Positions 38,966 to 48,704 of a DNA stretch of 64,000 bases are shown piece after piece. Every line of letters starts with the position of its first letter. The stretch's first letter is position 1. The DNA lies in assembly GCF_002025705.1 (NCBI RefSeq), contig NZ_CP018846.1, positions 4,517,501 through 4,581,500 of the forward strand. The letters are read 5' to 3'. This stretch comes from Pseudomonas putida. GTDB lineage: Bacteria > Pseudomonadota > Gammaproteobacteria > Pseudomonadales > Pseudomonadaceae. The translations under genes were made by a program, and so were the position numbers. The notes under the pieces were generated by a model. That model worked only from the letters and a program-made list of their open reading frames with translations. It searched no databases and was not told the origin of the DNA.

Positions 38966-40117
38966 ATGACGGCCCCAGCCGAGCTCTCGCCTACCCTTCA
39001 ACTGGCCTGCGACCTGATCCGCCGCCCCTCGGTCACCCCCGTCGATGCCGACTGCCAGGCACAGATGATGAACCGCCTGGGCGCCGTGGGCTTCCAGCTG
39101 GAGCCGATGCGCATTGAAGACGTCGACAACTTCTGGGCCACCCACGGTACCCAGGACGGCCCGGTACTGTGCTTCGCTGGCCACACCGACGTGGTCCCCA
39201 CTGGCCCGGTGCAACAATGGCAGCACGAACCATTCGAAGCGCTGATCGACGCCGACGGCATGCTCTGCGGCCGCGGCGCCGCCGACATGAAAGGCAGCCT
39301 GGCCTCGATGGTGATCGCCAGTGAACGCTTCGTGAAGGATTACCCGGGCCACCGCGGCAAGGTGGCTTTCCTCATCACCAGCGACGAGGAAGGCCCGGCC
39401 CACCACGGCACCAAGGCCGTGGTCGAGCGCCTGAAAGCGCGCAACGAGCGCCTGGACTGGTGCATCGTCGGCGAGCCATCGAGCACCACCCTGCTCGGTG
39501 ATGTGGTAAAAAACGGCCGTCGCGGCTCGCTCGGCGCCAAGCTGACCGTGCGCGGCAAGCAAGGCCACGTAGCCTACCCGCACCTGGCGCGCAACCCGAT
39601 CCACCTGGCCGCCCCGGCCCTGGCGGAACTGGCTGCCGAGCACTGGGACGAAGGTAACGCGTTCTTCCCGCCGACCAGCTTCCAGATCTCCAACCTCAAT
39701 TCCGGCACCGGCGCCACCAACGTGGTCCCGGGCGAGCTGACCGCGCTGTTCAACTTCCGCTTCTCTACCGAGTCGACCGTCGAGGGCCTGCAGGCGCGGG
39801 TCTCGGCGATCCTCGACAAGCACGAGCTGGACTGGTCGGTCGACTGGGCGCTGTCGGGCCTGCCGTTCCTCACCGAGCCGGGCGAACTGCTCGACGCGGT
39901 GGCGGCCAGCATCAAGGGCGTCACCGGTCGCGACACCCAGCCGTCGACCAGCGGCGGCACCTCCGATGGCCGCTTCATTGCCACCATGGGCACTCAGGTG
40001 GTCGAACTCGGCCCGGTCAACGCCACCATCCACCAGGTCGACGAACGGATCCTGGCCAGCGACCTCGACCTGCTGACCGAAATCTACTACCAGACCCTGG
40101 TTCGGTTGCTCGCCTGA
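38966..40117 (+). CDS. dapE: Succinyl-diaminopimelate desuccinylase
   Basis: Zinc hydrolase releasing L,L-diaminopimelate from its N-succinyl form; next step after DapC. The 383-aa M20-family protein has the metal-site motifs CFAGHTDVVPTGP, GRGAADMKGSLA, TSDEEGPAHHG and the C-terminal TSGGTSDGRFIA. The IS element ends 164 bases upstream of the ATG. The stop codon overlaps the first base of rlmA. Confidence 0.95.
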   Translation: MTAPAELSPTLQLACDLIRRPSVTPVDADCQAQMMNRLGAVGFQLEPMRIEDVDNFWATHGTQDGPVLCFAGHTDVVPTGPVQQWQHEPFEALIDADGMLCGRGAADMKGSLASMVIASERFVKDYPGHRGKVAFLITSDEEGPAHHGTKAVVERLKARNERLDWCIVGEPSSTTLLGDVVKNGRRGSLGAKLTVRGKQGHVAYPHLARNPIHLAAPALAELAAEHWDEGNAFFPPTSFQISNLNSGTGATNVVPGELTALFNFRFSTESTVEGLQARVSAILDKHELDWSVDWALSGLPFLTEPGELLDAVAASIKGVTGRDTQPSTSGGTSDGRFIATMGTQVVELGPVNATIHQVDERILASDLDLLTEIYYQTLVRLLA

Positions 40118-40929
40118 TGCTCGCCTGCCCTCTCTGCCAGGCGGCCCTGTCGCGGCTCGACAATGGCGTGGTGTGCCCGGCTGGCCACCGCTTCGACCGT
40201 GCCCGTCAGGGGTACCTGAACCTGCTGCCGGTGCAGCACAAGAACAGCCGTGATCCGGGCGACAACCAGGCCATGGTCGAAGCCCGCCGCGATTTCCTCG
40301 ATGCCGGCCACTACGCCCCGGTAGCCCAGCGCCTGGCCGAGCTTGCCGCCGAGCGCCAACCAGGCGCCTGGCTGGACATCGGTTGCGGCGAGGGTTACTA
40401 CACCGCGCAGATCGCCCAGGCCCTGCCGGCCGCCGATGGCTATGCGCTGGACATCTCCCGCGAGGCGGTCAAGCGCGCCTGCCGCCGTGCGCCCGAGGTC
40501 ACCTGGATGGTCGCCAGCATGGCCCGCGTGCCGCTGGCCGATGCCAGCTGCCAGTTCATAGCCAGCGTGTTCAGCCCACTGGACTGGGACGAGGCCAAGC
40601 GCCTGCTCAGCCCGGGCGGCGGCCTGATGCGCGTGGGCCCGACCAGCGGCCACCTGATGGAACTGCGCGAAGTGCTCTACGATGAAGTGCGCCCCTATGC
40701 CGACGACAAGCACTTGGCCCTGGTGCCGCAAGGCATGGCCCACGCTCACAGCGAAACCCTTGAGTTCCGCCTGAGCCTGGCCGAACCCAAGGCCCGTGCC
40801 GACCTGCTGGCGATGACCCCGCACGGCTGGCGCGCCAGCGCCGAGAAGCGCGCCCGGGTAATCGACCAGCCCGAGCCGTTCGCGGTCACGGTTTCCATGC
40901 GTTATGACTATTTCGTGCGCCAGCACTGA
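40117..40929 (+). CDS. rlmA: 23S rRNA (guanine-N1)-methyltransferase RlmA
   Basis: Methylates G745 of 23S rRNA (E. coli numbering) using SAM. The 270-aa protein starts with a zinc site, Cys4, Cys7, Cys20 and His24 in LACPLCQ and VVCPAGHRFDR, followed by the Rossmann SAM motif WLDIGCGEGYYTAQIAQ near residue 87. The start overlaps the dapE stop by 1 base, so the two are co-transcribed. RlmA I (Gram-negative type) is preferred over RlmA II from context. Confidence 0.9.
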   Translation: MLACPLCQAALSRLDNGVVCPAGHRFDRARQGYLNLLPVQHKNSRDPGDNQAMVEARRDFLDAGHYAPVAQRLAELAAERQPGAWLDIGCGEGYYTAQIAQALPAADGYALDISREAVKRACRRAPEVTWMVASMARVPLADASCQFIASVFSPLDWDEAKRLLSPGGGLMRVGPTSGHLMELREVLYDEVRPYADDKHLALVPQGMAHAHSETLEFRLSLAEPKARADLLAMTPHGWRASAEKRARVIDQPEPFAVTVSMRYDYFVRQH

Positions 40930-40946
40930 GCACACCCGGAGCCCTT

Positions 40947-41324
40947 ATGCGCCAACCCGATATCGAGATTTACCTGAAGGACGCCGACGTCGATCACAAG
41001 CAGATTGCCGAATGGCTCAGCCAGGCGATCGGCCCGTGCAGCGAATGGAAGCAGAAAGGACAGACCTTCAAATGCCAGGCCGGTAACATCCCGGTCACCT
41101 GGTTACCCAAAGCTGTAGGGAAATGGAACAGCCTGTACCTGGAAAGCGACCAGACCCCATGGCCCGATGATGTCGCCTGCGCCCGCGCGGCGTTCGCCGC
41201 ACTTAACGTCGAAGTGCGTTGTGCGCCGGGTGGCTGGGTCGAGGAAGACGGTGAAGAAGATGCCGATCGCTGGGTCCGCATCAGTGCCGACGGTGAAGAG
41301 GAAATCACCTGGCGTACTAGCTGA
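40947..41324 (+). CDS. Small acidic conserved hypothetical protein
   Basis: A 125-aa cytoplasmic protein with no signal peptide or membrane segment. It is rich in Trp, Asp and Glu (WVEEDGEEDADRWVRISADGEEE) and contains a WLPKAVGKWNSLYLES central segment. I recognise it only as a protein conserved in Pseudomonas; no function is known to me. It lies 17 bases after rlmA and is probably in the dapE-rlmA transcript, which ends at the hairpin downstream. Confidence 0.75.
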   Translation: MRQPDIEIYLKDADVDHKQIAEWLSQAIGPCSEWKQKGQTFKCQAGNIPVTWLPKAVGKWNSLYLESDQTPWPDDVACARAAFAALNVEVRCAPGGWVEEDGEEDADRWVRISADGEEEITWRTS

Positions 41325-41332
41325 AACCGGTT

Positions 41333-41374
41333 GCTTCAGGCTGCAAGTTACACGGTCAACTTGCAGCTTGAGGC
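41333..41374. terminator. Two-way terminator hairpin between convergent genes
   Basis: GCTTCAGGCTGCAAGTT and AACTTGCAGCTTGAGGC form a 17-base stem with two G-U type mismatches around an 8-base loop. It lies between the convergent ends of the acidic protein gene and the cold-shock gene. Confidence 0.65.
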
Positions 41375-41388
41375 TTACCACTTGAGGC

Positions 41389-41598
41389 TCAGAGCCCGAC
41401 TACGTCCTCGGCTTGCAGGCCTTTCTGGCCCTGCACGCAGGCGTATTCCACCCGCTGCCCTTCGACCAGGGTACGATGCCCCTCACCGCGGATCGCCCGA
41501 TAGTGGACGAACACATCCGCCCCACCTTCGCGCTGAATGAAGCCATAACCTTTGGCATCGTTGAACCACTTAACATTCCCAGTCTCACGAGACGACAT
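41389..41598 (-). CDS. Cold-shock domain protein
   Basis: A 69-aa single-OB-fold RNA/ssDNA chaperone of the CspA family. The RNP1 motif KGYGFI and RNP2 motif VFVHY are present, and the N-terminus is ETGNVKWFNDAKGYGFI. It differs from the closest CspA-type proteins by a Cys (YACVQGQKGLQAEDV). A gap of over 200 bases upstream to plsB leaves room for the long 5 prime leader common in cold-shock mRNAs, though I cannot show it. Confidence 0.9.
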   Translation of the reverse strand: MSSRETGNVKWFNDAKGYGFIQREGGADVFVHYRAIRGEGHRTLVEGQRVEYACVQGQKGLQAEDVVGL

Positions 41599-41829
41599 CT
41601 GAACTACTCCGGATTTTTATTGTGAAGATCGCCTTGTAGACACAGGGTGTCCTCCCTATGTCGACGCCGCTTGCCGAAATATCCTGCAAGTGGCAGGCCG
41701 AGTATATGACACAGAACAAAAAAATTTCATGACCGTCGCGCTATTTACCGAATTTTGCTGAACTTGCGCCGATACGGCAGACTAAATGGCTGTCTATTCT
41801 CAGAAATTCATTCCCAGGGCACTCACCCC

Positions 41830-44316
41830 ATGACCCGTTCCCCCCTGCGCCGCCTGATCTTCGGCGCCCTGCGTCGCCTGATGTACCTGTGGGTGCGCTC
41901 CGAGACCATCAACCAATCGTCCCTGACGCTCCAGCTCGACCGCAGCCGCCCGGTGTTCTACGCCCTGCCCTCGCCGTCGCTCACCGACCTGGCGGTGCTC
42001 GACCATGAATGCACCAAGGCGGGGCTTCCACGCCCGGTCTTGCCGGTTGCGGTCGGCCCGCTGCATGAACCTGCTGCGTTCTTCTACCTGACGCCGGACC
42101 CGGACTGGCTCGGTCGCCAGGACAAACGCGGCGCCCCGCCGACCCTGGAACGCCTGGTCGCCGCCATCAGCCAGCACGCCGAGGAAGACGCGCAGATCAT
42201 TCCGGTCAGTGTGTTCTGGGGGCAGACCCCGGCCAGTGAAAACAGCCCATGGAAACTGCTGTTTGCCGACAGCTGGGCCGTGACCGGGCGCCTGCGCCGG
42301 CTGCTGACCGTGCTGATTCTGGGGCGCAAGACCCGCGTACAGTTCTCTGCACCGATCCACCTGCGCGAACTGGTGCAGCACAACAAGGGCCACGAGCGCA
42401 CCGTGCGCATGGCCCAGCGCCTGATGCGCGTGCACTTTCGCAACCTCAAGAGCGCAGTGATCGGCCCGGACATCTCGCACCGGCGCAACCTGGTCAAGGG
42501 CCTGGTGCATGCGCCACTGGTCCGCCAGGCCATCGCCGACGAAGCCCTGCGCGAGAACATGCCGATGGCCAAGGCCGAAGCCCAGGCGCTGCGCTATGGC
42601 AACGAAATCGCCTCGGACTACACCTACACCGCGATCCGCTTCCTCGAAGTGGTACTGAGCTGGTTCTGGAACAAGATCTACGACGGCATCAAGGTCAACC
42701 ACATCGAGCAGGTGCAGGGCATTGCACCGGGCCACGAAGTGATCTATGTGCCCTGCCACCGCAGCCACATCGACTACCTGCTGCTGTCCTACCTGCTGTT
42801 CCGCAACGGCCTGACGCCACCGCACATCGCCGCCGGCATCAACCTCAACATGCCGGTGATTGGCGGCCTGCTGCGCCGTGGCGGTGCCTTCTTCATGCGC
42901 CGCACGTTCAAGGGCAATCCGCTGTACACCGCAGTGTTCAATGAATACCTGCACACCTTGTTCACCAAGGGCTTCCCGGTCGAATACTTCGTCGAAGGCG
43001 GGCGCTCGCGCACCGGGCGCATGCTGCAGCCGCGTACCGGGATGCTGGCGATCACCCTGCGCAGCTTCCTGCGCTCGTCGCGCACACCGATCGTGTTCGT
43101 GCCGGTGTACATCGGCTACGAGCGGGTGCTGGAAGGGCGAACCTACCTGGGCGAACTGCGCGGGGCGAGCAAGAAGAAGGAGTCGATCTTCGACATCTTC
43201 AAGGTCATCGGTGCTTTGAAGCAGCGCTTCGGCCAGGTGTACGTCAACTTCGGCGAGCCCATCCGCCTGGCCGGCTTCCTCGACGCGCAGCAACCCGGCT
43301 GGCGCGAGCAGGAACTGGGCCCGCAGTTCCGCCCGGCCTGGTTGAACGAAGCCACCACCCGCCTGGGCGAAACCGTGGCCCGTCACCTCAACGAGGCAGC
43401 AGCGGTCAACCCGGTCAACCTGGTGGCCCTGGCACTGCTGTCCACCAGCCGCCTGGCGCTGGACGAGCGCGCCCTGACCCGCGTGCTCGACCTGTACCTG
43501 GCCTTGCTGCGCCGGGTGCCGTACTCCGAGCACACCACCTTGCCCGAAGGTGACGGCCAGGCACTGATCGAGCATGTCCGCGGCATGGACCTGCTGGCCG
43601 AGCAGAAGGACGCCCTGGGCCGCATCCTCTATCTGGATGAAGCCAACGCGGTACTGATGACCTATTACCGCAACAACGTGCTGCACATCTTCGCCCTGCC
43701 CGCCCTGCTGGCGAGTTTCTTCCACAGCAGCTCGCGGATGAGCCGCGAACTGCTCGGCCAGTATGTCCACGCACTTTATCCGTACCTGCAGGCCGAACTG
43801 TTCCTGCGCTGGGCACCGGAGCAACTGGACGAGGTCATCGACCAGTGGCTTGCGGCACTGGTCGAACAGGGCCTGCTGCGCCAGGAGAACGACGTGTACT
43901 TGCGCCCGGCGCCGAGCTCACGGCAGTTCGTCCTGCTGACCCTGCTTGCGCGCACCATCACCCAGACCTTGCAGCGCTTCTACATGGCCACTTCGCTGCT
44001 GCTCAACAGCGGGCAAAACAGCCTCAGCGCCGAAGAGCTGGAAGACCTGTGCGTGATGATGGCCCAGCGCCTGTCAATCCTGCATGGCCTGAATGCCCCG
44101 GAGTTCTTCGACAAGACGCTGTTCCGCCACTTCATTCAGACCCTGATCGAACAAGGCGTGCTGCGCCCGGACGGCAACGGCAAGCTGGGTTACCACGACA
44201 AGCTTGGCGAGTTGGCCGAAGGTGTGGCCAAGCGGGTGCTTTCTGCCGAGCTACGCCTGTCGATCCGCCAGGTTGCGCTGCACCGTGAGGACTCGCTGGC
44301 CACCGCTGCCATCTGA
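41830..44316 (+). CDS. plsB: Glycerol-3-phosphate 1-O-acyltransferase
   Basis: Inner-membrane enzyme adding the first acyl chain to glycerol-3-phosphate in phospholipid synthesis. The 828-aa length is normal for PlsB. The acyltransferase block shows HRSHID (the HX4D motif) in VPCHRSHIDYLLLSYLL, the GGAFFMRR segment and the VEGGRSRTGRM motif. The ATG at 41830 gives MTRSPLRRLIFGALRRLMYL; a 25-codon upstream extension is open but not family-like. It diverges from the cold-shock gene. Confidence 0.96.
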   Translation: MTRSPLRRLIFGALRRLMYLWVRSETINQSSLTLQLDRSRPVFYALPSPSLTDLAVLDHECTKAGLPRPVLPVAVGPLHEPAAFFYLTPDPDWLGRQDKRGAPPTLERLVAAISQHAEEDAQIIPVSVFWGQTPASENSPWKLLFADSWAVTGRLRRLLTVLILGRKTRVQFSAPIHLRELVQHNKGHERTVRMAQRLMRVHFRNLKSAVIGPDISHRRNLVKGLVHAPLVRQAIADEALRENMPMAKAEAQALRYGNEIASDYTYTAIRFLEVVLSWFWNKIYDGIKVNHIEQVQGIAPGHEVIYVPCHRSHIDYLLLSYLLFRNGLTPPHIAAGINLNMPVIGGLLRRGGAFFMRRTFKGNPLYTAVFNEYLHTLFTKGFPVEYFVEGGRSRTGRMLQPRTGMLAITLRSFLRSSRTPIVFVPVYIGYERVLEGRTYLGELRGASKKKESIFDIFKVIGALKQRFGQVYVNFGEPIRLAGFLDAQQPGWREQELGPQFRPAWLNEATTRLGETVARHLNEAAAVNPVNLVALALLSTSRLALDERALTRVLDLYLALLRRVPYSEHTTLPEGDGQALIEHVRGMDLLAEQKDALGRILYLDEANAVLMTYYRNNVLHIFALPALLASFFHSSSRMSRELLGQYVHALYPYLQAELFLRWAPEQLDEVIDQWLAALVEQGLLRQENDVYLRPAPSSRQFVLLTLLARTITQTLQRFYMATSLLLNSGQNSLSAEELEDLCVMMAQRLSILHGLNAPEFFDKTLFRHFIQTLIEQGVLRPDGNGKLGYHDKLGELAEGVAKRVLSAELRLSIRQVALHREDSLATAAI

Positions 44317-44394
44317 ACCCCCATCTGCCTGGAAAATCCGCTAAAGTCCCTGGGGTTGGCCACAAGCCAACTCCAAGGACACACCGGAGATTCC

Positions 44395-44793
44395 ATGAAA
44401 AAGCTCTTTATGCTGTGTTGCGCATCCCTGCTCGCAGCCTGTTCCAGCCACACCCCGTCCAACCAGGCCAGCCTGGATGGCGAAGTCTTTTACCTGCAGC
44501 GCATCGCCCTTCCACCTGCCGCCACCTTGAGCGTCGAGTTGCAGGACGTGTCGCTGATGGACGCCCCCGCCGTAACCCTGGCCCGCCAGGCCGGCCCGGT
44601 CAAAGGCAACGTGCCACTGCCGTTCCACCTCACCTACGACCCGGCCCAGGTCAAGCCCGGCCACCGCTACGCGGTCAGCGCGCGGATCGAACTGGGCGGC
44701 AAACTGCTGTTCATCAACACCGAACACCACGGCGTCGCCCTCGACGGCAGCGACCAGCAGCCGGTACGGGTCAAAGTCGACCCGGTGCGCTGA
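44395..44793 (+). CDS. YbaY-family lipoprotein
   Basis: A 132-aa lipoprotein with signal peptide MKKLFMLCCASLLAACSS and the lipobox LAAC, so Cys16 is the likely lipidated residue. The mature part has a beta-sandwich-like pattern (GEVFYLQRIALPPAATLSVELQDV, then the HRYAVSARIE segment) typical of the YbaY/DUF3251-like type III secretion pilotin fold family. Function is unknown in this family. An apparent SD lies a few bases before ATG 44395. Confidence 0.82.
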   Translation: MKKLFMLCCASLLAACSSHTPSNQASLDGEVFYLQRIALPPAATLSVELQDVSLMDAPAVTLARQAGPVKGNVPLPFHLTYDPAQVKPGHRYAVSARIELGGKLLFINTEHHGVALDGSDQQPVRVKVDPVR

Positions 44794-44825
44794 GCACGCC
44801 CCACTTCATCGATAAGGAAATACCC

Positions 44826-45512
44826 ATGATTCGCGCCTCCCTGCGCTTCACTACCCTGTGCGCCGGCCTGCTGCTGTCGGCCAGTGCCCTGGCCCTGTCG
44901 CTCGGCGACCTGAGCCAGTCCGACGCCACCGGTGGCCTGAAGGACGCCCTCACCCAGGGCGCGCAGATTGCCGTCAAGCAGTTGAGCACGCCAGGTGGCT
45001 TCAGCAACAACCCCGATGTGCGCATCGAGCTGCCGGGTAACCTCGGCAAAGCCGCCAAGGCCATGAAGATGTTTGGCAAGGGTGATCAGGTCGAAGCTCT
45101 GGAAACCAGCATGAACAAGGCTGCCGAGGCCGCCGTGCCGCAGGCCCAGGCGATTCTGGTAGATGCCGTGAAGAAGATGACCGTGACCGACGCCAAGGGC
45201 ATCCTCAGCGGCGGCCAGGATTCGGCTACCCAGTACCTGAACAAGAGCAGCCGCGAGCAGATCCGCGCCAAGTTCCTGCCGATCGTCAAGCAGGCCACCG
45301 ACAAGGTCGGTGTCGCCCAGCAGTACAACGCCTTTGCCGGCCAGGCCAAAGGCCTGGGGCTGATCAAGGATGACGCGAACATCGAGAACTACGTGACCGA
45401 GAAAGCGCTGGACGGCCTGTTCGAGATGATTGCCAAGCAGGAAGAGAGTATTCGCCAGAACCCGGCACAGGCAGCAACCAGCCTGGCCAAGAAGGTGTTC
45501 GGCGCCCTTTGA
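44826..45512 (+). CDS. DUF4197 family protein, exported
   Basis: A 228-aa protein with a signal peptide of about 23 residues (MIRASLRFTTLCAGLLLSAS, cut after ALA). The mature part is helical (LGDLSQSDATGGLKDALTQG, ending SLAKKVFGAL), as in the DUF4197 family of envelope proteins with no known function. The ATG at 44826 follows an AAGGAA site. It is 32 bases after the YbaY-like gene, probably in the same transcript, and ends at a REPIN. Confidence 0.85.
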   Translation: MIRASLRFTTLCAGLLLSASALALSLGDLSQSDATGGLKDALTQGAQIAVKQLSTPGGFSNNPDVRIELPGNLGKAAKAMKMFGKGDQVEALETSMNKAAEAAVPQAQAILVDAVKKMTVTDAKGILSGGQDSATQYLNKSSREQIRAKFLPIVKQATDKVGVAQQYNAFAGQAKGLGLIKDDANIENYVTEKALDGLFEMIAKQEESIRQNPAQAATSLAKKVFGAL

Positions 45513-45518
45513 GGCCCC

Positions 45519-45622
45519 TGGGGCTGCTACGCAGCCCTTTCGCGACACAAGGCCGCTCCTACAGGCGATCGCGTTTCCCTGTAGGAGCGGCCTTGTGTCG
45601 CGAAAGGAGGGCAAAGCCCTCC
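45519..45622. repeat. REPIN between the DUF4197 gene and the RND permease gene
   Basis: Inverted REP cores TTTCGCGACACAAGGCCGCT and GAGCGGCCTTGTGTCGCGAA flanked by GGGCTGCTACGCAGCCC and GGAGGGCAAAGCCCTCC. Convergent gene ends lie on both sides. Confidence 0.9.
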
Positions 45623-45632
45623 GCCGCGATCT

Positions 45633-48600
45633 TCAGCCTTTCTTGACCCTGAACCATGCCGCATACAAAGCCGGCAAGAACAACAGTGTCAACGCCGTGG
45701 CCACGATCAAACCACCCATGATCGCCACCGCCATCGGCCCATAAAACACACTTCTGGACAACGGAATCATTGCCAGCACCGCCGCCAACGCGGTCAGCAC
45801 GATCGGCCGGAAGCGCCGCACCGTGGCCTCGATGATCGCCTGCCAGCGGTCCAGCCCCGAGGCGATATCCTGCTCGATCTGGTCCACCAGGATCACCGAG
45901 TTGCGCATGATCATCCCCGCCAGGGCAATGGTGCCGAGCATGGCAACGAAGCCGAACGGCTGGCGGAACACCAGCAGGAACAGGGTCACGCCAATCAGCC
46001 CCAACGGCGCGGTGAGGAACACCATCACCGTGCGCGAGAAGCTACGCAGCTGGATCATCAGCAGGCTCAGCACCACCACGATGAACAGCGGCATGCCGGC
46101 ATTCACCGACTTCTGCCCGCGCTCCGAGTCTTCCACCGTGCCGCCCACTTCCAGCAGGTAGCCATCCGGCAGCTTGGCCTTGATTTCCTGCAAGGTCGGC
46201 AGGATCTGCTTCACCAGGGTGGCCGGCTGCTCCTTGTCATAAATGTCGGCACGCACGGTCACCGTCGGCAGGCGGTTGCGGTGCCAGATGATGCCTTCCT
46301 CGAAGCCATATTCCAGCGTTGCCACCTGCGACAGCGCCACGCTCTGGCCATTGTTGGTAGGCAACGCCAGGCTGCCGAGGTTGCCCAGTTCGCCACGCTC
46401 CTGCGGGGTGCCACGCAGGAGGATCTCGATCAGTTCGTTGTCCTCGCGGTACTGGCTGACCGTGGTGCCGGTCAGCGAGCTCTGCAAGAAGCTCGACAGC
46501 TGTGCGGTACTCACGCCCAGGGCGCGGGCGCGGTCCTGATCGATCTCGAGGAATACCGCCTTGCTCGGCTCTTCCCAATCCAGGTGCACGTTGACCACAT
46601 GCGGGTTCTCACGCACCTTGTCCGCCACTTCGCGGGCCAGGGCACGGGCCTTCTCGATATGCTCGCCGGTAACCCGGAACTGCACCGGGTAGCCCACGGG
46701 CGGGCCGTTCTCCAGGCGTGTGACACGAGCGCGCAGGTCGGGGAACTGCTGGTCGACGGTGTCGATCAGCCAGCTGCGCAGGCGCTCGCGGTCTTCCATC
46801 GACTTGGCCAGTACCACGAACTGGGCAAAGCTGGCCGCCGGCAGTTGCTGGTCCAGCGGCAGGTAGAAGCGAGGTGAACCAGTGCCCACGTAGGCCACGT
46901 AGTTGTCGATGCCGTCCTGCTGCTTGAGCAATGCTTCGAGCTGTTTGACCCGCTCGGCGGTATTGGCCAGCGAGGCGCCTTCGGCGAGCTTCAGGTCGAC
47001 CATCAGCTCCGGGCGCCCGGAAGCAGGGAAAAACTGCTGGGGCACGAAGCGGAACAGCAGGATGCTGCCAACAAAGGCGGCAATGGTCAGCAGGATCACC
47101 GTCTTGCGCCGCCGCACGCACCACTCCACCACACGCCGCACGCGCTGGTAGAACGGCGTGCCGTACGGGTCGGGGGCATGCCCGTCCTTGCCATGGCGGG
47201 CGGCATGCAGCTTGGCCAGGTCCGGCAGCAGCCGTTCACCCAGGTAAGGCACGAAGACCACGGCCGCGACCCACGAGGTCAGCAACGCGATGGTCACCAC
47301 CTGGAAGATCGAGCGGGTGTACTCGCCGGTGCTTGATGCCGCCGTGGCGATCGGCAGGAAGCCCGCCGCCGTGATCAGCGTGCCGGTAAGCATCGGGAAG
47401 GCGGTGCTGGTCCAGGCGTAGCTCGCCGCTTTGAGGCGGTCGAAGCCCTGCTCCATCTTGATCGCCATCATCTCCACGGCAATGATCGCGTCATCCACCA
47501 GCAGCCCCAATGCCAGCACCAGCGCGCCCAGCGAGATCTTGTGCAGGCCGATGCCGAAGTAGTGCATGGCGGCGAACGTCATGGCCAGTACCAGGGGGAT
47601 GGCCAGGGCCACCACCAGGCCAGTGCGCAGGCCGAGGGAGAAGAAACTCACCAGCAGCACGATCACCAGCGCCTCGACCAGCACCTGGACGAACTCGCCG
47701 ACACCGGCCTTGACCGCTGCAGGCTGGTCCGACACCTTGCGCAGCTCCATGCCAGCCGGCAGGTTGCGCGCCAGGCGCTCGAACTCACCCTCCAACGCCT
47801 TGCCCAGCACCAGAATGTCGCCGCCATCCTTCATCGACACTGCAAGGCCAATGGCGTCCTCGCCCATGAAGCGCATGCGTGGCGCAGGCGGGTCGTTGAA
47901 GCCACGGTGCACGTCGGCCACATCGCCGATGCGGAAGGTGCGATCGCCCACCCGGATGGGGAACTGGCGGATCTCATCAACGCTGTCGAAGCGCCCGCTC
48001 ACACGCAGTTGCAAGCGCTCACTGGGAGTCTCGAAGAAACCGGCGGTGCTTACCGCATTCTGCTCGCGCAGCGCCTGCTGCACCGCCTCCAGTGGCACAC
48101 CCAGGGTGGCCAGCTTGAGGTTGGACAGCTCGATCCAGATCTTCTCGTCTTGCAGGCCTATCAGCTCGACCTTGCCCACGTCCTTGACCCGCTGCAGCTG
48201 GATCTGGATACGATCGGCATAGTCCTTGAGCACCGCGTAATCGAAACCGGCGCCGGTCAGCGCATAGATATTGCCGAAGGTGGTGCCGAATTCGTCGTTG
48301 AAGAACGGCCCCTGAATCTCTGGTGGCAAAGTGTGGCGAACATCCGCGACCTTCTTGCGGATCTGGTACCACAGCTCGGGGATGTCTTTGGAGTGCAGCG
48401 AATCGCGGGCCATGAAGGTCACCTGCGACTCACCCGGGCGCGAGAACGAGACGATCTTCTCGTACTCGCCGGTCTCCATCAGCTTCTTCTCGATGCGTTC
48501 GGTGACCTGGCGCGAGACTTCCTCGGCCGTGGCGCCGGGCCACAGGGTACGGATGACCATGGCTTTGAAGGTGAATGGCGGATCTTCGCTCTGCCCCAGC

Positions 48601-48698
48601 TTGGTGTAGGACATCGCGCCAATGGCAGCCAGCAGAATCATCAGGAACAGGACGATCTGGCGATTGCGCAGCGCCCAGGCGGAAAGGTTGAAACCCAT
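45633..48698 (-). CDS. RND efflux permease, AcrB/TriC-like
   Basis: Inner-membrane proton-driven pump of 1021 aa with the duplicated RND layout: 12 helices and two large periplasmic loops. The proton-relay pair of aspartates is present in GLLVDDAIIAVEMMAIK, but the Lys of AcrB helix 10 appears as Arg in AGMIMRNSVILVDQ. The N-terminus MGFNLSAWALRNRQIVLFLM resembles the TriC branch as I recall it. It lies 6 bases after its membrane-fusion partner; no outer membrane channel gene is adjacent. Substrates are unknown. Confidence 0.92.
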   Translation of the reverse strand: MGFNLSAWALRNRQIVLFLMILLAAIGAMSYTKLGQSEDPPFTFKAMVIRTLWPGATAEEVSRQVTERIEKKLMETGEYEKIVSFSRPGESQVTFMARDSLHSKDIPELWYQIRKKVADVRHTLPPEIQGPFFNDEFGTTFGNIYALTGAGFDYAVLKDYADRIQIQLQRVKDVGKVELIGLQDEKIWIELSNLKLATLGVPLEAVQQALREQNAVSTAGFFETPSERLQLRVSGRFDSVDEIRQFPIRVGDRTFRIGDVADVHRGFNDPPAPRMRFMGEDAIGLAVSMKDGGDILVLGKALEGEFERLARNLPAGMELRKVSDQPAAVKAGVGEFVQVLVEALVIVLLVSFFSLGLRTGLVVALAIPLVLAMTFAAMHYFGIGLHKISLGALVLALGLLVDDAIIAVEMMAIKMEQGFDRLKAASYAWTSTAFPMLTGTLITAAGFLPIATAASSTGEYTRSIFQVVTIALLTSWVAAVVFVPYLGERLLPDLAKLHAARHGKDGHAPDPYGTPFYQRVRRVVEWCVRRRKTVILLTIAAFVGSILLFRFVPQQFFPASGRPELMVDLKLAEGASLANTAERVKQLEALLKQQDGIDNYVAYVGTGSPRFYLPLDQQLPAASFAQFVVLAKSMEDRERLRSWLIDTVDQQFPDLRARVTRLENGPPVGYPVQFRVTGEHIEKARALAREVADKVRENPHVVNVHLDWEEPSKAVFLEIDQDRARALGVSTAQLSSFLQSSLTGTTVSQYREDNELIEILLRGTPQERGELGNLGSLALPTNNGQSVALSQVATLEYGFEEGIIWHRNRLPTVTVRADIYDKEQPATLVKQILPTLQEIKAKLPDGYLLEVGGTVEDSERGQKSVNAGMPLFIVVVLSLLMIQLRSFSRTVMVFLTAPLGLIGVTLFLLVFRQPFGFVAMLGTIALAGMIMRNSVILVDQIEQDIASGLDRWQAIIEATVRRFRPIVLTALAAVLAMIPLSRSVFYGPMAVAIMGGLIVATALTLLFLPALYAAWFRVKKG

Positions 48699-48704
48699 CG
48701 GGAC

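Noticed and set aside
44415..45512. A long frame that would join an N-terminal 137-codon segment to the DUF4197 protein
   Set aside because: The first part is out of frame with, and overlaps, the YbaY-like lipoprotein; the signal peptide at 44826 marks the real start.
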